Source: Heliocidaris tuberculata
Lineage: Eukaryota; Echinodermata; Echinoidea; Camarodonta; Echinometridae
Reading direction: 5' to 3'
Assembly (NCBI GenBank): GCA_025618425.1
Contig: CM046837.1
Location: forward strand, 19,438,999-19,502,998
DNA: 64,000 nucleotides
This document shows, piece by piece, positions 46,788 to 56,187 of the stretch. The position numbers were made by a program, and so were the translations under genes. Within the stretch, counting starts at the first letter, position 1; the number at the start of each line of letters is the position of its first letter. The notes under the pieces are model-generated. The model was given only the letters and a program-made list of their open reading frames with translations, made no database searches and was not told the origin of the DNA.

Positions 46788-47828
46788 ATGGAAGGATTGA
46801 ATGCAGGGAACAGAACAGAAGAATTGCAGGTTAAAAACTCTATCAACATTCTATTTATCGTGATAAAGGCCGCAGTCTCTCTACTCATTATTCTTGCAAA
46901 CACTTTGAACCTGGCCGTCCTGCCAAAGTTGTCCGATATCAACGAAGTTAGCAAGATATTTCACATAGCACTGAGTATAGCGGACCTCATAGTAGGCATT
47001 GCTTTAGCAATAACCATCGTCTACGATATCGTTGGTGTTACGGAGCGTGGTCGTCCATTTTGCATCATTATGGGTATCTCCAACGCTGCCGCTCCAACCA
47101 TATCTTTCGGTATCCTCATCCTCCTGCATCTCGATCGTTTCTTGTCGATCACCAGACCGCTCCGGTATCCCGCCTGGATCACTCCTCGAATAGCTCAAGC
47201 TGAGGTTGTTTTCGTCTGTGTTTCGGTAACGGGACTTGTTATAATTGGGATCGGTGTGTCACCATCTTCGTGGGACATCATCCACTATCCTGGAGCGTTG
47301 ACAATCTGTATGGTTAACTTCTCCAATCGCGATTTTGCTCCATATGGTGTAGCTATAACGGTCTGCGGTATCGGGCTACCTGCTGTTCTCCTTGTCGCAA
47401 TGTATTTCAGAATCATCTGTATATCACTGAAGGCGAAGGGCTACATGCACCGTGCCAACATCGCGCCAGTTGCAGCAGTAATGGCTAACGAGAGCCAGTT
47501 CAGAAGTGCTCAAGACGCACACCCTGGCAACAATGCATTGGTACCCAGAAGGCCAAAGATTCAAATCATCTCTAGAGCTCTAAGGTCATTCAAAATGCCT
47601 TTCATAATCACTTCTGTATATTTCTTTTCCTGGGGACCATTTTCCGTGTTGGTTTGCTACGTCATCTTAGCGGGAATACCTTACCCTATTTGGATGAGCA
47701 ATTTTAGTGTAACATTGGTATGTTTGAACAGCTTTTGGAATACTGTTCTCTATATGTTGATGAAGAAGTCCTTCAGGAAAAAATGCTGGACCATGCTGAA
47801 AGATTTCAGATGTTGTCAACGATTCTAA
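46788..47828 (+). CDS. orphan rhodopsin-type GPCR, intact, intronless
   Basis: The 346-residue product is a seven-transmembrane receptor expected at the cell surface. Seen: an N-glycosylation site Asn8-Arg-Thr; TM1 about 18-45 (Asn38); TM2 about 56-79 with Asp66 (SIADLIVG); Cys92; TM3 about 93-118 ending Asp116-Arg117-Phe118, a DRY variant; TM4 about 138-158; Cys174; TM5 about 185-210 with Pro198; TM6 about 270-292 with Trp282-Gly-Pro284; TM7 about 303-325 with Asn318-Thr-Val-Leu-Tyr322 in place of NPxxY. C-terminal Cys333, Cys342 and Cys343 could be palmitoylated. The start is supported by MEGL being conserved in both pseudogene paralogs. Ligand unknown; aminergic/adenosine-like overall, but no ligand motif lets me name it. 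Intronless, clustered receptors of this kind are abundant in sea urchins. Confidence 0.9.
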   Translation: MEGLNAGNRTEELQVKNSINILFIVIKAAVSLLIILANTLNLAVLPKLSDINEVSKIFHIALSIADLIVGIALAITIVYDIVGVTERGRPFCIIMGISNAAAPTISFGILILLHLDRFLSITRPLRYPAWITPRIAQAEVVFVCVSVTGLVIIGIGVSPSSWDIIHYPGALTICMVNFSNRDFAPYGVAITVCGIGLPAVLLVAMYFRIICISLKAKGYMHRANIAPVAAVMANESQFRSAQDAHPGNNALVPRRPKIQIISRALRSFKMPFIITSVYFFSWGPFSVLVCYVILAGIPYPIWMSNFSVTLVCLNSFWNTVLYMLMKKSFRKKCWTMLKDFRCCQRF

Positions 47829-48446
47829 GGGTGTGAATCTTATGCATAAAGTGTACACATTTGCATGATTAGGGACAGGTACAATCGCTAGCATCTCATT
47901 TGCGATGCAAACTTTCATTTCAGCTTTAGTGTACAGCTTTGCACCCTAAAGTACTGTTCTTGTTGCATCAATTATAATGAAAATAATTATCGACCAGTGC
48001 CTGTTCTAAACGTTTTCCTTAAAAATATTGGAAAGGTGTATTTATAAACGACTAATAGACTGAATGAAAATAAACATGATATCTTTTTAGAAACCAGTTT
48101 GGATTCCGAGAAGGGCAGTCCACATTTACAGCAATTCTAAAATTGATACATAAATAAATCGAACACTTGATTGAATCTACTTTAGCTGTTTTTAGTGGTC
48201 TGTTAAGGCATTCGTTGTGGTAGATCACTCAGTACTATTAAACGTTAATAGATTACTATGAAATTGGGGGCATACCTTTGAAGTTGTTTTGAAGTAACCT
48301 AGAATGAATAAAACATCTCAACGTAATAAATAGCATCAAATCTGAATAAAAGACAGATGTATAGTGCCCCAGGGATCCATTCTGGGACCATCTTTATCCA
48401 TTATTTACATAAACGATATAACTTTCTGTACGTGGTCCATTATTTA

Positions 48447-48467
48447 TTAAAAAAAAAAATAATGATG

Positions 48468-48523
<56 letters not shown>

Positions 48524-48752
48524 GTTTTATTTACTCAGGGTAGCCACTTCAGTTATCAAACTGCTCTTCCAGCGGGTCCTGCATAACATAATATGTTATT
48601 ATTACCCTTCTCCATTCTAATATGCCGAGCGCCTGGCTAGGAGGCAGAAGGTCCCATTTTTGAAGTCTTTGGTATGACTCGGCCGAGGTTCGAACCCACG
48701 ACCTCCCGTTCATGAGGCGGGCGCTCTAACCAACTGAACCAACATGCCCGGT
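48447..48752 (-). mobile_element. tRNA(Met)-like-derived SINE with (ATT)n tail
   Basis: Read on minus: CCGGGCATGTTGGTTCAGTT, an anticodon-loop-like CTCATGA, B-box GGGTTCGAACC, a body of about 200 bp, then (ATT)n, seen as (AAT)n at 48466-48522 on plus. It is absent from the equivalent position in unit 1 (about 44310), so it inserted after the duplication. It extends past a tRNA and has imperfect stems, so it is a SINE. Confidence 0.8.
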
Positions 48753-49081
48753 ATATGATACAAATATTTTTTTTATCAGGAAAAATTTGAAATCACTGAA
48801 TCAATATATAAGCAATTAATATAAGTCAATAGATGCTAGCAACTAAATTAATTTAAAACACTTAAAAAAAAAAAGAATTATATTAAAAAAAAAAAACAAA
48901 GAAAAAAAAAACGATTTTGGGAACTTGTCCCTTTTGGAACCGAAGTCACCTTACACGAACAAAAGAAATAAAAAAGGTGCTATAAATTAAATTTGGAAGC
49001 ATCTGATTAAACGATAAACTGTCATACATATATGATGGAACTATCACAATGATGAGCAAAATGCACTTAACATACATACCC

Positions 49082-49095
49082 CTCCCCCCCCCCCC
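49082..49095. repeat. poly(C) run followed by poly(A)
   Basis: A C homopolymer is followed by an A-rich stretch within LINE D, unit 2. It is absent from the unit 1 copy near 44610. Confidence 0.85.
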
Positions 49096-49926
49096 CAAAA
49101 AAAAAACACCAACAAAACAAACACCAACAAACATTATTGGTATAATCTATAAATTACAGTTTTTGCCGCGAACTAAATATCAGAAGTATTGTCCTACTAA
49201 CGTACATATCTACACATTTGAATTACTGTAATATGATTTGAGGATTTACATCAAATACTAAATAAATCTAAATAAAATTCATGAGTTACAAACTGACAAA
49301 AACAATTAAAATAACTTTCAAATTTTCTTTGTCACCGTGATCCCCCTTTGCAAGCAGATGAAAATCAAATTCCTGAATATCATTGAATACAGTCACTTTT
49401 TTGCTCACTTTGTAAAAAATTCCACCTTTACCAAAATTATTTACTGAATATATTTCATAGATTGAATAATACACGAATATAATACTAGATGTGCTCAAGA
49501 CTTTCATCTTTCCCGGCTCAGAACGTCTATTTTAAATATAATTTAATATGTGTCCATGCATGGTACAGTCATTCTGAATAATTTGCCTGAAGACAGTAAG
49601 AAATGCAAAACATAATATTTCAAACGTACTGTATAGAAGGTTCGTTTCAAAGAAATGAAATATTGATACGTGAACAGTGTATGTATAAATCCCAGATCGT
49701 GAAATGTAATTTCCTCCTTTCCATCTTTCTCTCCTTACTTTCCTTTGTCCTATTCGTAGCTAAGAAATGCATTTTACAGCGTTAAAAAAAATAATAATGT
49801 GGCTCATTTTTGTTTTGTATTTATAGGGAATCATTTTCTACAAGCCATTGGTTTTTATGTTCCCTATTTCCCTTTTATTTATGAACATACATGTAATTCA
49901 TCCACATGTATATAGTTTTAATGTGT

Positions 49927-50341
49927 TTAACCCTTTCAGGACAGGAATTATTTAAGGAGTAAATTGATCACATTTTGTTCTTCAAATTGGCAACATTAAT
50001 ATTTTTCATTCAGTGCTACATGGTTCTAACAAAATGTAATGTCTTTGAAAACAATAGACATCATTAGAAACGTAGTCGAAAGTTGAAAAAATTGCCAATT
50101 TTGATAAAAAACAGTGATTTTGAACCTTTCAATGTGTTGCCAATTTGAGGATTTTGAAGCTTATTCTCCTTTTTACAATCCCTGGCATCAAACGCAATAT
50201 GGTCATGGAACAAAAATGGAAACAATGTGTGTAGAAATTTTTTCTCTTTGTACCCATACATCTGGTATATTTTTTAGAGCTCTGAATCAAAAGTTATTGA
50301 GCCAAACCACAAAATGTGGTCAATTGTCTTGAAAGGGTTAA
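49927..50341 (+). mobile_element. 407-bp TTAA-flanked MITE, copy 2
   Basis: The body at 49931-50337 is flanked by TTAA (49927-49930 and 50338-50341). Unit 1 keeps the empty site at about 45382-45400 (TGTTCTTAAAAGAGAATGA) with a single TTAA. This demonstrates insertion with target duplication. Confidence 0.95.
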
Positions 50342-50470
50342 AAGAGAGTAAAATAAATGAAATTAAATTAAATGAAACTTATTGGACTTTGATGTACGTA
50401 GCGTCGGTCTATCCATGTAGGGTACCGGTTACATGGGGAAGGGTTCCTCAGTCTTACTAGCTGGATGAAA

Positions 50471-51070
50471 TAATAATGCCAGGATTTTATGTGTAGCGCC
50501 CAATATACATCTACGATGTCTCTGAGCGCTTTACAGATATAATAATACCCCTGTCATCGGATTCAGGCTTGGCATACAATGTATGCACCTTCTCCACTCA
50601 GGGGCGTCGATCCGTTTTTCGGATGGGGTGGGGGGGGGGGGCAAGACAGCCTTATAGTACCCTTCAGGATTTTCTTAACACCTCTTGATTACCAGCTTCT
50701 CCACCGTCATTAAAGCAGGGAAAATCAGATAAATTGAAGTCTGATCGAGCGATACATTTTATATTTCACTGTTTGGAAGGTTTCATTTCCCGAGTTTTTC
50801 ATCATTTCCCTTGTTTTATTTTACACCTCTGGATTTATTGGGTGAGCAGAACGATATGTTTACCCTCCCAATATTTTGTTGTTGTTGTTGGAGGGGGGGG
50901 GGGGGGGGGGGGTTAGTGCCACCTGCCACCCCATAATCGACGTCCCTGTCTCCACTCCCTGGGGAGCATTCCAGCCAGGCGCCTTTCACAATGCTAGACA
51001 AATCGCATTGACTTTCGCATCCTAGCGGGTACCCATTTAACACCTATGTGGAGAGGAGCAATGTATAAAA
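50471..51070 (-). mobile_element. SINE/LINE 3'-type repeat split by a hAT MITE
   Basis: On minus: TAGGTGTTAAATGGGTACCC, then (across the MITE) TGTAAAGCGCTCAGAGACAT and GGGCGCTACACATAAAATCC, then an ATT-type tail. This resembles the SINE bodies at 41580 and 45755. A clear head is not seen. Confidence 0.55.
50591..50956. mobile_element. 350-bp hAT MITE with 8-bp TSD
   Basis: TCTCCACT is duplicated (50591-50598 and 50949-50956). The body (50599-50948) starts CAGGGGCGTCGAT and ends ATCGACGTCCCTG. It carries two G runs, at about 50628-50641 and 50893-50912 (20 bases). Non-autonomous. Confidence 0.9.
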
Positions 51071-51159
51071 AATTAATTGCTCAAGGACATAAACAGAGAA
51101 ATGCGAGAGAACAAAGTCATTAGTGCGGGGAAGGGGTCTTCTTCAAAATCCATTTTTAC

Positions 51160-51230
51160 TGTCCCCTCTCCCTCTTCCTCTTCTCTCTCTCTTTCTCTCT
51201 CTCTCTTCTCTCCCCCCCCCCCCCCCCCAT
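51160..51230. repeat. CT microsatellite and 17-base C run
   Basis: (CT)n-rich sequence ends in a C homopolymer at 51212-51228. The overlapping ORFs are low complexity. Confidence 0.9.
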
Positions 51231-51773
51231 CATTTGATAGGAGGGAGTCACTTGCCTCGAGCCCCATGTCCCTGTTATGGGCACACACGTGTAATTCGGG
51301 CCCCCATAGAAACACATGTTAAATTGAAGCACATCAAAAATTCATATTTAAATGATCTCTCTACAAAAATCGTTTTAACTGACAGAGTAGCAACTACACT
51401 GATGGTACTACAAAATTAGGTACTTTATTTGACCGCTTATTCGGCTACAAAAAATACTGTGAAGGCTGAAACTGAAACTGCGAGTTTTCACTGCTGTGGA
51501 CAGTGGAAATGCACTGCAGATCAAGTAACTCCTCTACAATACATCAAGGCGTCCAAGGTTCCACTTGCTTACGGTGAAATACGAAAGAAAATGACTACCA
51601 AACACCATTTATCTTAATTAGATTTACAGCCGAAAAGTATTCAATTTTATATGAATATTTTTGATCAGCTACCATTCCATCATCTTACTTTATACGCCTG
51701 TCCAAAATGCATAGCGAGCGGATGAATTATTCGGCGCTTAGAAACATTGTATTTAGCGCAATATAAATGTTAT

Positions 51774-51805
<32 letters not shown>

Positions 51806-52739
51806 GGTATCTTATTACTTTGCCGCGTTATCAAAAGCACAAAGTTAAACGAAATTTTTTCATTAACTGACAGCGCATCCCATATTGCGAATGGAAGTGC
51901 CAAATGAAAACAACTGGAAGACTGAAACGGATGTAAAAGTCGTCTTAGTCACGACCAGAAAACGAGTCAGAATAATCGTAAGGTAGTTGTTCAAAATTAA
52001 CCTCAATATGATTTCGGTGGTAGATGAGAAAAAAAAAAACAACGAAAAAATGACTACTGCTATTGTTAACGAATCAAATTTTATGCAGTGGTCTGGGACT
52101 CTGGGGCAACATCTACATCACTGCATAATGTCGGCCTAAAATGGAATCCAACTTATAGCCTACATGCACATACGCATGTTTGGGAACATTCGCTATAAGA
52201 GGAGGGGGGGGGGGGGGGGGATGGGCTCGGGGTGGGCAAGTGCCTTCTGTTTGCCAGCATCACTTCCATTAATAATGGCAGATCAGTTTCTGCATACAGA
52301 ACCCTCTAACTCAAAGCCATTATGTTGATCACTAATGATGTAAGCCACATTTGAAAGACATTTTATATTATTCTGCAAACATTGAGCTACTTTCGGTTCT
52401 GTCAGCTGATGTTTGCATTCAAGGCAATTATTCAAGCCGCGTTATTACGCGATCACATCCATTTGGTTCATCCGTTATTATCAAAACCAAGGTATATAGA
52501 AATACTAGTACACGCCCACAAGTGGAGGAAACTAGAATGATTTTAATACTTGGACGTGATCAACAACACGAGAGTGGGTTCTATTGATTCTAACGAAAAT
52601 GATTAGCTCAACATGACTTGGTATCAACACAAAAAGTATGGTTGACAAAAGCTGGAAAGTGGTGAAAATCCTTTCGTTCATCCCTCACAATATTCATCCA
52701 TTCAATGTAATCTTTCAAAGCATGCAAATATCATGGACG
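51231..52739. other. unit 2/3 boundary; LINE 3' end, no gene
   Basis: A fragment at about 51710-51806 has GCGCAATATAAATG followed by (TTA)n, a LINE/SINE 3' end. Unit 3 homology starts near 52080 (TTATGCAGTGGTCTGG). A 17-base G run lies at 52204-52220. I see no gene. Confidence 0.5.
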
Positions 52740-52965
52740 ACAGAAAAACTGGGGCACATAATGCGACATGACGGTTAAATTAGGCATTAGAGTCATTAAA
52801 GGGAAAAGAAGACACGGGTAGACGTGGCAAAGCTTTCATGGATGACCTTATTGCAAGCTGTGGTGGAGTGGGATGGATAGATAACGTGAAGCATTTAGCT
52901 CCACGAAGATTGGAACATTTGGAGAGGCAGTTGTTTGAGAAGATGATACTGCCACTAATCCTGTC
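52740..52965 (+). pseudogene. non-LTR RT C-terminal fragment
   Basis: Frames near 52750-52950 give GHIMRHDG, VIKGKRRHGRRGKAFMDDL and ASCGGVGW, the pattern at the C-terminus of several LINE reverse transcriptases (GHxxRxxG followed by a basic GKRxxGR stretch). There is at least one frameshift and no further domain. Confidence 0.6.
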
Positions 52966-53084
52966 TTTGGACAGATCGCTATTGCTGATGACACACTGAT
53001 TTTGGTTTATATCCAGTAATCGCGTCCTTGTCGGAGAAGTGCTACAATCATAATTTAAATTATCCTCGAATTAAAAAAAAAAAA

Positions 53085-54133
53085 ATGGAAGGGCTGAATG
53101 TGACACACAGTTTAGGAGATCCAAGGGGTCAATACTCCATGATAGTTTCTGTTATCGTGATTAGGAACGCGATCTCTCTGCTCATTATTCTAGCAAACAC
53201 TTTGAACCTGGTGCATGGTCTTGCCCCAGTTGTCAGACATCAACAAAGCTAGTAAAATCTTTCACATGGCACTGAGTTTTACTGATCTCGTAGTGGGTAT
53301 CGCTCTAGGAATCACCACAATCTACGGTTTTAATTCTGCGCGAAAAATTTGACCCCCTGACCTCAGCTCCCATAGCAACAAGACCACTTTGATTCTTTCA
53401 AAAGTGAGTGAGAACGCATTATTTTAGGTATTGTGCTCGTCGTAGCTCCTGTCATTTCTGTTGGTATCCTGTGCCTCCTCAATCTAGATCGTTTCTTGTC
53501 CATCACCAACCCGCTCAGATATCCAACCTGGATCACCCCTCGAATAGCTCAAGCTCAGGTGATTTCTGCAAGCATTTTGTTGACTGTAGCTGTGCTAATC
53601 GGCATCGGTGTGTCACCATTTTCATGGGACATCATCCACTCTCCTATAGTACATTGATAGCTTGTATGGCTGATTTTTCCAAACCGGGTTTTGCACCATA
53701 CGCTGTAGTTGTGACGGTATTTGTAATCTGGTTGCCTTCTATTATTCTTGTCGCAATGTACATTAAAATATCGTTGAAGGCAAATGGTTACCTGCGTAGT
53801 GCCAGTGTTATTCCCGCAATTGCAATTGCATCCGCAATGATAGCAGAGCGCCCTCTCGGAAGTGTTCGGAAGTCACATTCTGAAGACAACGCAACTGAAG
53901 GCTCAAAGAGGCAATTCATCTCTAGTGCTCTGAGGTCGTTCAAAATGCCAGTGATAATTACTTGTGCATTTTTCCTTTCGTGGGGACCTTTTTCTGTGTC
54001 AGTGTGTTATGTATTGTTAGCGGGCGTACCTTACCCACCCTGGGTATCTATCCTAGCTGGAGTACTTTTATACTTTAACAGCTTTTGGAATACTATCGTT
54101 GCGATAAAGAAATCCTTCAGAAAGAAAAGTTGA
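53085..54133 (+). pseudogene. rhodopsin-type GPCR pseudogene, unit 3
   Basis: MEGLNVTHSLGDP starts the first frame, with TM1 (NAISLLIILANTLNL). A frameshift follows near 53215. TM2 (MALSFTDLVVGIALGI) then runs into unrelated sequence and a stop near 53350, so ECL1 and early TM3 are lost. A frame at 53433-53657 gives LNLDRFLSITNPLRYP through TM4. Another frameshift leads to TM5-TM7 at about 53650-54133 (GFAPYAVVVTVFVIWLP, FFLSWGPFSVSVCYVLL, NSFWNT) with the NPxxY-equivalent tyrosine lost. At least three disablements are present. Confidence 0.85.
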
Positions 54134-54293
54134 TTTATACTAAGGAAATTGTGCTGCTGCCGGCAATTCTAACAGTGTTAATATGAAAGACTTATAGGCC
54201 CTATAGACATTTACGGATTACCAGGTAATGAACAGATTTTAAGGATGAATCATATTCATTCATATTCCAGATAACTTTCAAGATTATCTAATA

Positions 54294-55636
54294 TAGGTTT
54301 TCCCGGTCAATTTCATACTTTTTCCATTCCAGTTCATTAAAGTGCATTCAAATTCACACAGCGCACGCCCTCCAAAATATTCGGGCTTTCAAATTCAGAA
54401 TCCGATCGATCAATTTCTTTTATGGGCGCTCTTTTTTCCTTTCCGTAAAATCAAAATCATGCATGTGCTTTCAATTTCCAAATGCTAGCATTGCATTCCC
54501 TACTTGTGCATTCAAATTCACGCGATAATCACGATGAGCCTGTTTGGGGCCTTCAATTTCATTTTCAGGTGATCAATTTCCTACTTCGTGCACTCAATTT
54601 AGTGGAGAAGATAAGATAGATTTTTGAAGAAGGGGGTTATGAAGGGGAGAGGGGGACGAGCGTTGGTCGTTTCTGATAAAATGAGCACACATACACTATC
54701 CACCCGCACGCCTTATCTTATCACAAATTAACACAAATCTTATTTTCGTAGGCTTCTATTTGAATTTTTTTTAAAGGTTCTATATCTCCTTACAATGATA
54801 TCATGTCCTCATATTTTCATGTATTCTTCGCATATCATGTCCTTGTATATGTTCATGTATTCTTCAATACTTTTTTTTCATTTCAAGAAATTTTATATGA
54901 TAATTAAGGCCCAGTCAGCAGTGCATCCAAACAACACAACGACATTTCTAACTTATACTCCTTGATGACATCACACATAAAAAGACAACACCCCAACACT
55001 AACCACACAATGCGTCAATTCAAAGACCAACTGACAAACAACATGATCTCACAATCTCACAAGTGGAAGCCAATAAGATACAAATAAGATGTTTATAATG
55101 TTCATGTTATCAGTTTCAACGAAAACATTCATTGCATAATCCTTTAAGATATTGGACTAAATCATGAAATCATAACATTAATTATACCCTGCTCAACATG
55201 CTCAAAGACGTGTCAAGCTGAAAATATTCCTCCGAAGATACAAACACTCTAGTCATGCCAGTAAAAAGATAAGTAATGATCATAGTTCAAAGTAAAATAA
55301 TCCTGAACTTGAAATGATTGTTCTTTCAACCTTCGATTCTTTTAAATTGAATGCACTTATTTGGAACATGGTTGCCTAGTTTTTCACGAATATGAATGAC
55401 CAACGAGATTCCGTCGCCAGCTTGAAATTAATTTGAATGCTCATTGATCAAAATGCATGCTCCTATTTCAAATTTGAATGACGCAAATGAACAATTGATT
55501 GCTTGGATAGTGAATCTGAACGACCGGATTTTGAATTTGAAAGCCGATTCAGTGCTGCGAGCGTGAAATGCGTGAAATTGAATGCTCGGAATAAGAACTT
55601 GAATGACAAACTTATGAAATTGACCGGGAAAACCTA
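54294..55636. mobile_element. 1.34-kb TIR element with opposed iteron arms
   Basis: The left end TAGGTTTTCCCGGTCAATTT(CATA) and the right end (TATG)AAATTGACCGGGAAAACCTA are perfect inverses over about 24 bp. TA lies outside each end, consistent with a TA target but ambiguous. The left 310 bp contain about nine copies of TTCAAATTC/TTCAATTTC-type motifs. The right 300 bp contain the same motifs inverted (GAATTTGAA, GAAATTGAA, CTTGAATGAC). No ORF; the transposase would have to act in trans. Confidence 0.8.
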
Positions 55637-55894
55637 TAATAACGAATCTTTAAAGATATAGAGAAAGCACATGTTCCTCGCAACTCCATCCATTATAGAT
55701 GCATTTTTTCTTTTGCCCCCCCCCCTCCAAATGGCTTTGCAGTCGGTATCCTCCAAGATGTGCATCGAGCAAAGGATGGAGCAAATGCCCTTTTATTTGA
55801 GGACCCAGTAAGTGAAATTGAAACCACCCGCTACGTGTCTACATCATGCTGTCCCTGCCCAGATATTCCATCTGCCCCTTTGGAGAGGATGTTG

Positions 55895-56187
55895 CCCCTA
55901 GACAGGGGCGGCGCTACAGAGGGGGGGGGGGGGGGCAGAGGGGGCGATCGCCCCCCTATGATTTTTCAAGTAGTGAAAAAAGAAAAAAAAGAAAAGAAAA
56001 AAGAAGAAAAGGAGGAAGAAAAGGAAAGAAAAGGGAAGAAAGAAGAAAGAGGAGTATTAAAAAAAGAGGTCTTAAACATATAACTCTATATTACCCCTGT
56101 TATTTAATGGAGAAAAAAATATGACGTCATCTTTAGGTCGTCTTGCCCCTCCTATCAGAATACCCTGGCGCCGCCCCTGCCCCTAGA
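55895..56187. mobile_element. 277-bp hAT MITE with 8-bp TSD
   Basis: CCCCTAGA is duplicated (55895-55902 and 56180-56187). The body (55903-56179) starts CAGGGGCGGCGCTAC and ends TGGCGCCGCCCCTG. It contains a 15-base G run and an A/G-rich stretch. Non-autonomous. Confidence 0.92.

Larger units (their letters stand above)
47975..50385 (+). pseudogene. old LINE remnant (LINE D), unit 2 copy
   Basis: It begins about 150 bp after the receptor stop with RT sequence NYRPVPVLNVFLK (about 47988-48025). It continues in broken frames with an FGFREGQSTFTAIL-like part (about 48100-48145), a PQG-like region at about 48365, and C-terminal homology to unit 1 through about 49640. A SINE (48447-48752) and a MITE (49931-50337) have since inserted. 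Many stops; inactive. Confidence 0.75.
40983..54200 (+). repeat. tandemly duplicated GPCR locus, three units
   Basis: Unit 1 starts about 40983, unit 2 about 45565 and unit 3 about 52080. All share an upstream segment (TTATGCAGTGGTCTGG or TTTACGGGAATAATAGG with ACACACAAGGGTATATTTGG) and a receptor reading frame. Units 1 and 2 also share a SINE, the 3' flank and an old LINE. The units differ by later insertions and deletions: unit 1 is about 4.6 kb and unit 2 about 6.5 kb. Confidence 0.8.

Noticed and set aside
48680..48752. tRNA-Met gene (minus strand)
   Set aside because: Good internal boxes and a CAT-like loop, but it continues into a SINE body with an ATT tail and is absent from the paralogous unit. 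Not a functional tRNA.
53340..53432. Intron in the unit 3 GPCR that would rescue the frame
   Set aside because: GT...AG-like bases exist (GTGAGTGAG ... TTTTAG), but the interval is too short and does not restore TM3; other frameshifts remain, and the intact paralog is intronless.
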